From the NCBI GenBank assembly GCA_016181965.1, contig JACOYH010000002.1, forward strand, positions 1-44,576: a DNA stretch of 44,576 nucleotides, read 5' to 3'. The notes below the pieces were generated by a model. The model searched no databases. It saw only the letters and a list, made by a program, of their open reading frames with translations, and was not told where the DNA came from. The translations under genes and the position numbers were made by a program. Within the stretch, counting starts at the first letter, position 1. Every line of letters begins with the position of its first letter. Of the stretch, positions 1 to 6,676 are shown piece by piece. The stretch is from Candidatus Nealsoniibacteriota bacterium (lineage in GTDB: Bacteria; Patescibacteriota; Minisyncoccia; Minisyncoccales; MHMH01).

Positions 1-1529
1 TCTTTATCTGCGTCTAAAATCGCTACCAAGCCCACCTCGGGCAAGTCGAGCCCTTCCCTCAATAAATTGATGCCCACCAAAACATCGCACTTGCCTTCGC
101 GCAGATCTTTTAATATTTGAGGCCTTTTTAATGTTTTAACTTCAGCGTGCAGCCATTGGGCTTTAATACCTTCGTCTCCGAGAAAGTCAGTCAGCGCTTC
201 GGCCAATCTTTTGGTCAAGGTAACCACCAGAACCCTCTGATTTTCTTTCACCCGCTTTTTGATTTCAATAATCAGGTCTTTAATTTGGTTATGGGTTGGC
301 CTAATCTCAATTGAGGGCTCCAAAAGTCCGGTCGGCCTGATAAGTTGTTCGACTATATTTTTATTTCCCGACTTTTGTTTTTCAAGGTCGGCGGGAGTAG
401 CCGAAACGTAGACAATTTGGCGAACTCTTTCTTGAAATTCTTTGAAAGTCAAGGGCCTGTTATCTACGGCCGAGGGCAGGCGAAAGCCGTATTCAATGAG
501 AATTTCTTTTCTGGCGCGGTCTTGCGTTGACATGGCCTTTATTTGGGGCAAGGTCATATGCGATTCGTCAACGAAAACAAGAAAATCCTTGCCGAAATAT
601 TCCAATAGCGCATTGGGCGCTTGGCCGGACTTTCTGAATTCCAGCTGTCTTGAATAATTTTCTACGCCGTGGCAGGAGCCGGTTTCTTTGAGTATTTCTA
701 TGTCATAATTAGTTCTTCTTTCTAATCGCTGCGCTTCCAAGAGTTTGCCCTGTTTTTGTAATTTAGCCAGTTGCTCTTGAAGTTCCAGTTTTATATTTTC
801 AATGGCGATGTCTATCTTGCTCTGCGGTGTCGCCCAAAACTTTGCCGGAAAAATTCTGCATGAATTATCGAAAGATCCAACGAGAGTATTATTTTTGAGC
901 TCGAGTTTTAATTGTTGACCAGTAACTAAATAAACCTCCACAAGGTCGCCCCGGACGCGAAAAGCGCCGGGCTTAAAATCAATGTCATTGCGTTCGTACT
1001 GTAAAGAGATGAGGCGCGAAATTAAATTCCTTCTCGTGATTTTTTGCCCTTTCTTTAATTCCAAAGAAACCTGTTGATAGCCCTCGGGCGAACCGATATT
1101 GTAAATACAGGAAACCGAAGCTACCACAATAACATCGTTTCTGCTTAAGAGATCTTGGGTGGCCGCGTGTCTTAGCCGGTCTATTTGTTCATTGATTCGG
1201 GCGTCCTTTTCTATGTAGGTATCGGACTGGGGGATGTAGGCCTCGGGCTGATAGTAGTCGTAGTAGGAAACGAAATAGTGAACGGCGTTGTCGGGAAAAT
1301 ATTCCTTGAACTCCTGATAGAGTTGGGCAGCTAATGTCTTGTTGTGAGAAATAATCAGCGTTGGCTTCTGCGCTTTTTCTATCACCTTGGCCATGGTAAA
1401 GGTCTTGCCACTGCCAGTCACGCCCAAGAGCACCTGATGCCCGATGCCTGCTTTCAGGTTTTTAGTCAATTTTTCAATGGCCTTTGGCTGGTCGCCCTTG
1501 GGTTCGTAGCTTGAAACCAATTTAAACAT
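1..1529 (-). CDS. uvrB: UvrABC excinuclease subunit B, C-terminal part missing at the window edge
   Basis: This is the damage-verifying helicase-like subunit of nucleotide excision repair; it takes over the lesion from UvrA and recruits UvrC. The visible 509 residues begin MFKLVSSYEPKGDQP. They include the Walker A motif GVTGSGKT (about residues 36-43), the DNA-clamping beta-hairpin region YYDYYQPEAYIPQSDTY (about 89-105) and a DESH helicase motif II (about 321-324). The reading frame is open at base 1, so the C-terminal helicase motifs and UVR domain lie outside. The start is the ATG at 1527-1529, with TATAAT 7 nt upstream (1537-1542) and no Shine-Dalgarno sequence. Identification is firm. 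Confidence 0.97.
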   Translation of the reverse strand, partial: MFKLVSSYEPKGDQPKAIEKLTKNLKAGIGHQVLLGVTGSGKTFTMAKVIEKAQKPTLIISHNKTLAAQLYQEFKEYFPDNAVHYFVSYYDYYQPEAYIPQSDTYIEKDARINEQIDRLRHAATQDLLSRNDVIVVASVSCIYNIGSPEGYQQVSLELKKGQKITRRNLISRLISLQYERNDIDFKPGAFRVRGDLVEVYLVTGQQLKLELKNNTLVGSFDNSCRIFPAKFWATPQSKIDIAIENIKLELQEQLAKLQKQGKLLEAQRLERRTNYDIEILKETGSCHGVENYSRQLEFRKSGQAPNALLEYFGKDFLVFVDESHMTLPQIKAMSTQDRARKEILIEYGFRLPSAVDNRPLTFKEFQERVRQIVYVSATPADLEKQKSGNKNIVEQLIRPTGLLEPSIEIRPTHNQIKDLIIEIKKRVKENQRVLVVTLTKRLAEALTDFLGDEGIKAQWLHAEVKTLKRPQILKDLREGKCDVLVGINLLREGLDLPEVGLVAILDADK

Positions 1530-1536
1530 ACGGCTT

Positions 1537-1564
1537 ATTATACATATAGTTGTTAGACATTCAA
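1537..1564 (-). promoter_or_regulatory. Promoter of uvrB
   Basis: On the minus strand, TTGAAT (1559-1564) and TATAAT (1537-1542) are separated by 16 bp. The start codon follows the -10 box by only 7 nt, so a transcript would begin at or next to the ATG. The -35 box lies inside the 23-bp palindrome at 1551-1573, so a protein bound there could control uvrB. Confidence 0.6.
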
Positions 1565-1573
1565 TGTCTAACA
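1551..1573. repeat. 23-bp palindrome P1 (operator or element end)
   Basis: Ten-base arms TGTTAGACAT and ATGTCTAACA surround TCA and are perfectly complementary. Near copies occur at 34618-34640 (P2) and 35595-35617 (P3). It lies between uvrB and an orphan gene and overlaps the uvrB -35 box. The ATG inside it is in frame with the orphan gene but is unlikely to be that gene's start. Confidence 0.8.
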
Positions 1574-1587
1574 CTTTTACAATAAGG

Positions 1588-1616
1588 TTGACAGGGGTTA
1601 GTTTTTATACTACTGC
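1588..1616 (+). promoter_or_regulatory. Possible promoter of the orphan metallopeptidase-like gene
   Basis: A perfect TTGACA (1588-1593) is followed after 17 bp by the weak -10 TACTGC (1611-1616). A 7-bp inverted repeat, GGGTTAG (1595-1601) and CTAACCC (1616-1622), brackets the spacer and could be an operator or a leader hairpin. The -10 box is poor, so confidence is low. Confidence 0.35.
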
Positions 1617-1635
1617 TAACCCAAGGAGGAGATGC

Positions 1636-2085
1636 GTGTCTGGTTTAATTCGGTTCGTTTGCGCATTAAAAAAAATTGATGAGTTGGTCTTCGGGAAGCG
1701 GATAAGGATAAAGTTTGTTTTCTACGGAAAGCCCCAATATAACGCCAGGTATTGCGGAGACAGAATAATAGGAGAGTATTATACGGTGCCAATCTTCTAT
1801 CCCTATACGTGCCCGTATTATGGCCCAGAGAGTATAGCTGTTCATGAGGTGCGGCACCGGGTGCAGCTTAACTATCCGGAGATTCGCTTAATGCTACCGG
1901 CAGATAATGTTTTACCCAACTGGCTCAGGGCGTACCTTTGCTCGCTCCAGCCAGAAGAGACAACTCCGCGAGAGATCGACGCTTTAATTTGCGAATGGTT
2001 TGCCCGTCCCGTGCTTGCCAATTTCAATACTAACGGACTCCTTGAGATTCTATTCCGCGGAGTCGATCGCAAAAGCCCTAAATGA
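1636..2085 (+). CDS. Orphan small protein with an HExxH motif, predicted zincin metallopeptidase-like
   Basis: I do not recognise the family. The 149-residue product carries AVHEVRHRVQ, an HExxH zinc-site signature, followed about 45 residues later by REIDALICEWF, which could give the third acidic ligand as in small zincins. No signal peptide is evident, so it is probably cytoplasmic. I prefer the GTG start at 1636 because AAGGAGGA (1623-1630) lies 5 nt before it. An in-frame ATG at 1564 has no ribosome binding site and sits inside palindrome P1. The gene stands alone between uvrB and ruvA with its own terminator, unlike the operonic genes around it. Peptidase activity is inferred from the motif only. 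Confidence 0.6.
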   Translation: MSGLIRFVCALKKIDELVFGKRIRIKFVFYGKPQYNARYCGDRIIGEYYTVPIFYPYTCPYYGPESIAVHEVRHRVQLNYPEIRLMLPADNVLPNWLRAYLCSLQPEETTPREIDALICEWFARPVLANFNTNGLLEILFRGVDRKSPK

Positions 2086-2104
2086 TATTTAGGGCTTTTT
2101 CTTT
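2071..2104 (+). terminator. Rho-independent terminator after the orphan metallopeptidase-like gene
   Basis: A perfect stem AAAAGCCCTAAAT (2071-2083) pairs with ATTTAGGGCTTTT (2087-2099) around a 3-nt loop and runs into a T-rich tract. It overlaps the last codons of the gene. Confidence 0.85.
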
Positions 2105-2105
2105 A

Positions 2106-2126
2106 TTGCTTAGCTAAGCTAAGCAA
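2106..2126. repeat. 21-bp palindrome between terminator and ruvA
   Basis: TTGCTTAGC (2106-2114) and GCTAAGCAA (2118-2126) are perfect inverted repeats around TAA. It lies directly after the terminator; its function is unknown. Confidence 0.6.
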
Positions 2127-2175
2127 TTTCCTAAATAGCGTTGAAGAAAGAAAAAGGAAAGGGTAAGATAAATTA

Positions 2176-2718
2176 ATGATTTATTATCTTAAAGGAAGGT
2201 TGGGGCTTAAGGATGATAAAGTGGCTGTGGTTGAGGTAGGCGGGGTAGGTTATAAAGTGTTTTGTTCTCCGGTTACTTTGTCTAAGATTTCTGGCGGGCA
2301 GGAAATCAGCGTATTTACCTATTTGCATTTGAGGGAAAATGCGGCCGAACTTTACGGCTTTTTGACGCAGAATGAGCTGGGACTTTTTGAAGTTCTTAAT
2401 GATATTTCCGGGGTGGGTCCCAAGACGGCTATGATGCTCGCTTCTCTTGGGTCTTTGACGAAACTAAAAGAAGTGATAGAAAAAGGAGAACTGCCTCACG
2501 AAATCAAGGGAATCGGCCAGAAAAGAGCCCAGAAAATCTTATTGGAACTCACCGGCAAAATTAAAGAAATCGATGCGACAGATGACGCGCTCGACGCGCT
2601 GATTACCTTGGGATTTCCTCGGCCCAGGGCTAAGAACGCGCTGTCACAAGTGCCCGGCGACGTCGGTAATATGGAAGACAGAATTAAAAAGGCATTAGAA
2701 TATTTAGGGAAAAGGTGA
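2176..2718 (+). CDS. ruvA: Holliday junction branch-migration protein RuvA
   Basis: RuvA binds four-way junctions as a tetramer and loads the RuvB motor. The 180-residue protein has the N-terminal OB fold (MIYYLKGRLGLKDDKVAVVEVGGVGYKV), paired helix-hairpin-helix motifs (GVGPKTAMMLASLG and GIGQKRAQKILLEL) and the small C-terminal domain that contacts RuvB (DALDALITLGFPRPRAKNAL). Its length is slightly below the usual 190-200 residues. The stop overlaps the GTG start of the next gene (GTGA), so the two are translationally coupled. ruvB and ruvC are not in the window. Confidence 0.96.
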   Translation: MIYYLKGRLGLKDDKVAVVEVGGVGYKVFCSPVTLSKISGGQEISVFTYLHLRENAAELYGFLTQNELGLFEVLNDISGVGPKTAMMLASLGSLTKLKEVIEKGELPHEIKGIGQKRAQKILLELTGKIKEIDATDDALDALITLGFPRPRAKNALSQVPGDVGNMEDRIKKALEYLGKR

Positions 2719-3872
2719 ACCGCTATACCATAAAAAAATTTTTACCATCTTTTCTGATGAGCTGGTATCATTTTTTACTGGCCTTTTTCGGCGCCGTAAT
2801 TTACGGTTTTCCATCGAAAGAGATTAGAGTTATCGGCGTTACCGGCACCAACGGCAAAACCACGGTCGTCACTATGATAACTAATGTCTTGGAAGAAGGC
2901 GGCTACAAGGTTGCCTCTCTTTCTTCTATTAAATTCAAGATAGCCCAGAAAGAATGGCCCAATGCTTTAAAAGGCAGGCAGTGACAGCCGGCTGTCGGTA
3001 CGCGGTTTTAGAAGTAAGCTCGGAAGGAATAAAACAGCACCGCCACGAGTTTATTGATTTTTCCGCGGCTGTTTTCACCAACTTAACGCCGGAGCATATT
3101 GAAGCGCACGGCGGTTTTGAAAAATACCGCGCCGCTAAGGCTAAGTTTTTTGCGGCAACCAAAAACATCCATATTATTAATATAGATGATAAAAACGCGG
3201 AATATTTTCTAAAGTTTCCGGCAAACGCAAAATACGGTTACTCGAACGACCGAGGACAGTCCTCGGATAGCCGAGGACTGTCCTCGGTTATTAAGGGCGA
3301 AAAGCTTAATTTAAAACTCTCCCTGATGGGCGATTTCAATATATATAACGCCTTGGCCGCGATTGCTGTCGGCCTGTCGCAGGATATTCCCCTAGAAATA
3401 TGTCAAAAAGCAGTGGAGAAGATTAAGAACGTGCCCGGCAGAATGGAAATAGTCCTAAAAGAACCATTTAAGGCCGTAGTTGATTATGCCGTTACTCCCG
3501 ATGCTTTGGAGGGCTTATATAAAACGCTCAAAAAAGAATTTTCTCCCAGCGCTTTAATTTGTGTCTTTGGAGCTTGCGGCGGGGGCAGGGACAAATGGAA
3601 AAGGCCCGAGCTCGGCAAAATTGCCGGTAATTATTGCAACAAAATTATTTTAACCAACGAAGATCCTTACGACGAGGAGCCTATTCAAATCATACAAGAC
3701 ATTGAGCGGGGCGTAATAAATACGCAGGCGCAGAATCTTTACACTATTTTAGACAGGCGAGAAAATATCGGGAAAGGGGTCGGAACCGCAAATGGCTTTA
3801 GCTCGCGGCCAAAAAATTCCTTGGGACGACAGAAAAATTATTATAGAAGAATTTCAAAAATTAAAACAATGA
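2715..3872 (+). pseudogene. murE: MurE-type Mur ligase, short membrane-anchored form, interrupted by two frame breaks
   Basis: Mur ligases add an amino acid to the UDP-MurNAc peptide during peptidoglycan synthesis. Frame 1 (GTG 2715 to TGA 2984) encodes a hydrophobic N-terminus and the P-loop VTGTNGKTT. The middle part, from about 2966 in the -1 frame, encodes QAVTAGCRYAVLEVSSEG, the substrate and ATP-site motifs and DPYDEEP. The end returns to frame 1 at about 3765-3780 with GKGSEPQMALARGQKIPWDD and stops at 3870-3872. About 13 family-typical residues (MTMPGRF region) are missing at the first break and about 16 (after DRRENI) at the second. The stop overlaps archease (ATGA). Real decay, frameshifting and assembly error are all possible. 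The usual N-terminal UDP-binding domain is absent. Confidence 0.8.
3250..3287. repeat. Paired 17-bp palindromes inside murE
   Basis: Two 17-nt palindromes sit 4 nt apart. Each has arms CCGAGGAC and GTCCTCGG around one central base (A at 3250-3266, T at 3271-3287), so the second is the reverse complement of the first. They are translated as part of a variable loop (DRGQSSDSRGLSS). Thirteen bases, GGACAGTCCTCGG, recur in the hairpin at 9059-9109. Confidence 0.85.
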
Positions 3873-4270
3873 AGTCATACGAAGCGCTTCCGCACCGAGC
3901 CGATTTGAAAATTAAAGTTCACGGCCGAAATAAAAAAGAACTTTTCTCAAACGCGCTTTTGGGCATGGCAGAAAGCATGAAAACAGAAAGCGGAGACAAA
4001 GCAATACGAAGAAATATTAAAATAAAGTCCATCGACTTTAACGCCCTGCTAGTGGATTTTTTAAGCGAAGCCCTGTATTTAAGCCAAGTCAACAAAGAAA
4101 TATATTTTCAGGTTAATTTCAGCGAGTTTTCCGATACCGAAATTAAAGCCGAACTTGCCGGCAGGAAAGTAAAATTTTTCGGCGAGGATATTAAGGCCGT
4201 CACGCACCATGGCTTGACGATTAAAGAAAAAAACGGCCATTGGGAAGCAGAAATACTTTTCGATATTTAA
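3869..4270 (+). CDS. Archease, RtcB activator
   Basis: Archease speeds guanylylation and turnover of the RNA ligase RtcB and widens its nucleotide use. The 133-residue product shows family features: SYEALPHRADLKIKVHG near the N-terminus (metal-site Asp), VDFLSEALYLSQ in the middle and a C-terminal ITHHGL-like stretch, KAVTHHGLTIKE. The start is the ATG at 3869, overlapping the murE stop. The frame also runs open upstream into the shifted murE segment, so automatic calling would fuse the two. rtcB follows 7 nt downstream, which supports the assignment. Confidence 0.92.
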   Translation: MKSYEALPHRADLKIKVHGRNKKELFSNALLGMAESMKTESGDKAIRRNIKIKSIDFNALLVDFLSEALYLSQVNKEIYFQVNFSEFSDTEIKAELAGRKVKFFGEDIKAVTHHGLTIKEKNGHWEAEILFDI

Positions 4271-4277
4271 TAAAAGC

Positions 4278-5699
4278 ATGGTTTCCAAAAAGGATTTTAA
4301 AAAAATCAGCGATTATCTTTGGGAAATACCAAAGAGTTTCAGGCCGGATATGAAGGTGCCGGCCCGGGCTTATTTATCTTCGGAAATGCTGGAAGACGCC
4401 CTTGGGGACAGGTCTATTGGACAGTTGATTAATGTGGCCACCCTGCCCGGAATTGTAAAATACAGCATAGCGATGCCCGATATGCATGAGGGCTATGGTT
4501 TTCCTATTGGAGGCGTAGCAGCTATGAGAACAGAAGATGGCGTAGTATCGCCCGGCGGAGTCGGGTATGACATCAACTGCGGCATGAAGCTTTTGAGGTC
4601 GGACTACACCGAAAAAGAGATGCGGCCATACTTAGATAAGCTGGCCAGCCGCATTCAAGAAGAAGTTCCCTCTGGTTTGGGCATGGGCAGACAAAAGAAA
4701 ATGGACTTATCCTATATCGAAAAAATTATGGAAGACGGAGCCCAAGCAGTTGTTGCTGACGGCGAGGGAGAATCCGCGGATTTAGAAAACTGCGAGTCCA
4801 ACGGAAAATTGCCTCGAGCCGATGCTTCGCTTGTTTCAGACCACGCTAAGAATCGAGGAAGAGATCAGGTTGGCACTCTCGGTAGCGGCAACCATTTTTT
4901 GGAAATCCAAAAAGTAGAAGAAATTTTTGACGAAGAAATCGCCAAGGCCTTCGGCTTATTTAAGGACCAGGTTGTTATTATGATTCACACCGGCTCCCGC
5001 GGCTTGGGCCACCAAATAGCCACCGACTACATAAAAATTATGATGCGCGCCATGCCGAAGTACGGCATTAATCTCCCCGATAGAGAATTGGCCGCTTGTC
5101 CGATAAAGTCGCAAGAGGGTCAGAATTATCTTTTAGCCATGTCCTGCGGCGCCAATTACGCCTGGGCGAACCGTCAAAGAATAGCGCACTTTATTAGAAA
5201 ATCATGGCAGCATGTTTTAGGGGAAAAGGCATCTGCCTTAAAAGCGGTTTATGACGTTGCCCATAATATCGCAAAAATAGAAAATCAACTTTTAGTGCAC
5301 CGCAAAGGAGCAACCCGCGCCTTTCCGCCCGGTCACGATGAAATTCCCATGGCCTATCAAAATTCCGGCCAACCGGTTTTAATTCCCGGTTCCATGGGCA
5401 CAGCTTCTTATATCTTGGCTGGCGTTGAAAGCGGAAAAGAGGCCTTTTATTCCGCGAACCATGGCGCCGGAAGAGCGATGTCCCGGCACGAAGCCATGAG
5501 AAGAATTCGGGGCGAAGAAGTGGTTAAACAACTCGAAGCTAAGGGGATTATCGTTAAATGCCGGAGTTATCGGGGCGTCGCCGAAGAGGCCCCTCTGGCA
5601 TACAAAAATATAGACAATGTTGTGGAAGTTGTTCGCCAAGCCGGCCTCGCAAAGAAAGTAGCTAAAGTCGTTCCCATAGCTGTCGTAAAGGGGGAATAG
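4278..5699 (+). CDS. rtcB: RNA-splicing ligase RtcB (GTP-dependent 3'-phosphate RNA ligase)
   Basis: RtcB joins RNA 2',3'-cyclic phosphate or 3'-phosphate ends to 5'-OH ends using GTP and Mn2+. It acts in tRNA splicing or in repair of cleaved RNA. The 473-residue protein carries the metal ligands in GYDINCGMK (Cys101), SGNH (His206) and IHTGSR (His237). It also has the guanylylated histidine in YSANHGAGRAMSR (His395). Its length matches the archaeal-type family. It is paired with archease 7 nt upstream. No tRNA introns are visible in the window, so RNA repair or tRNA repair is a plausible role. Confidence 0.97.
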   Translation: MVSKKDFKKISDYLWEIPKSFRPDMKVPARAYLSSEMLEDALGDRSIGQLINVATLPGIVKYSIAMPDMHEGYGFPIGGVAAMRTEDGVVSPGGVGYDINCGMKLLRSDYTEKEMRPYLDKLASRIQEEVPSGLGMGRQKKMDLSYIEKIMEDGAQAVVADGEGESADLENCESNGKLPRADASLVSDHAKNRGRDQVGTLGSGNHFLEIQKVEEIFDEEIAKAFGLFKDQVVIMIHTGSRGLGHQIATDYIKIMMRAMPKYGINLPDRELAACPIKSQEGQNYLLAMSCGANYAWANRQRIAHFIRKSWQHVLGEKASALKAVYDVAHNIAKIENQLLVHRKGATRAFPPGHDEIPMAYQNSGQPVLIPGSMGTASYILAGVESGKEAFYSANHGAGRAMSRHEAMRRIRGEEVVKQLEAKGIIVKCRSYRGVAEEAPLAYKNIDNVVEVVRQAGLAKKVAKVVPIAVVKGE

Positions 5700-5737
5700 C
5701 TTGTCAAAAATATAGAAGAGTGATTAAATAAAGCATT

Positions 5738-6676
5738 ATGAATATCCAAGACATCTATAATCTGGCGATAAAAATGGGGATTGACGCCGATTTCCGGGAT
5801 AACGGCAGCGTTGAAAAAATGCTGGCGCGCAAGAAGACACAATACGACAATCTTTCGATTGACAAGAAAACGGAATTTGACGAGGAGGCATTAATTAATC
5901 CTTATCTTGATTCCCGTATTTTGCATATTGCCGAAGATAAGGAAATTAAGAAAATTTTAGTTGGTATTGACATTGATACAGCCGAATTGCTTTTAGCTAA
6001 AGACCTCGGCGTTGACTTGGTTATCGCCCACCATCCGCGAGGCAAGGCGCTGGCCACTTTGCATGAAGTGATGGAAATGCAGTGCGATGTTTTGAGTCAG
6101 CACGGCGTACCCATTAACGTGGCCGAAGGCCTAATGAGGCCGAAAATTTCTGAAGTAGCGAGGGGAGTTAGCGCGGCCAACCACCAAAGAGCAGTTGATT
6201 CGGCAAAACTTTTGGGGATGAATTTTATCAATTGCCATACACCTTGCGACAATTTAGCCGCCAGGTTTTTGAAAGACAAAATAGACGAAGCCAACCCCGA
6301 AAGAATAGAGGATTTACTGAAGGTTTTGAAAAATATTCAGGAATATAGCGAGGCAATCAAAATCGGCTCGGGCCCGAAAATTTTCGTAGGCGCTCTTGAA
6401 AATAGATGCGGCAAAATCGCCATGACCGAAATTACCGGCGGCACAGAGGGGTCGCCCAAAATCTATGCAAAGATGGCGCAAGCTGGCATAGGCACTGTGG
6501 TTTCAATGCACCAGTCAGAAGAGCACCGAAAAGAAGCCGAAGCGGCGCACATTAATGTGGTAATCGCGGGCCACATGTCTTCTGATTCCTTGGGAGTTAA
6601 TTTGTTTTTAGACGAATTGGAAAAGCAGGGCATAGAAATAATTCCCTGTTCCGGCCTCATCCGCATCAAGCGCTAA
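5738..6676 (+). CDS. NIF3-family metal-binding protein (NGG1p-interacting factor 3 type)
   Basis: This 312-residue protein belongs to the widespread NIF3/YbgI superfamily, whose biochemical role is unsettled; a metal-dependent hydrolase or a GTP cyclohydrolase-like role has been discussed. Characteristic stretches are KKILVGIDIDTAEL, LVIAHHPRG with metal-binding histidines, FINCHTPCDN and the C-terminal VVIAGHMSSDSLG. It ends inside the 3' end of the convergent elp3 gene (11-nt overlap). The role is left open. Confidence 0.85.
   Translation: MNIQDIYNLAIKMGIDADFRDNGSVEKMLARKKTQYDNLSIDKKTEFDEEALINPYLDSRILHIAEDKEIKKILVGIDIDTAELLLAKDLGVDLVIAHHPRGKALATLHEVMEMQCDVLSQHGVPINVAEGLMRPKISEVARGVSAANHQRAVDSAKLLGMNFINCHTPCDNLAARFLKDKIDEANPERIEDLLKVLKNIQEYSEAIKIGSGPKIFVGALENRCGKIAMTEITGGTEGSPKIYAKMAQAGIGTVVSMHQSEEHRKEAEAAHINVVIAGHMSSDSLGVNLFLDELEKQGIEIIPCSGLIRIKR

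Noticed and set aside
1564-1566. ATG at 1564 as the start of the orphan metallopeptidase-like gene
   Set aside because: It lies inside palindrome P1 with no ribosome binding site, while the GTG at 1636 has AAGGAGGA at the right distance.
1551-1573. Integron attC-like site, because GTTAGAC fits GTTRRRY and GTCTAAC fits RYYYAAC
   Set aside because: In attC the RYYYAAC box comes first and GTTRRRY last, with a longer hairpin between. Here the order is inverted and the spacer only 7 nt, and no integrase gene is present.
2954-4270. A single 438-residue MurE-archease fusion protein
   Set aside because: The true MurE end (GQKIPWDD to a TGA overlapping the archease ATG) is present in another frame, so the continuous frame results from a frame break and not from a gene fusion.
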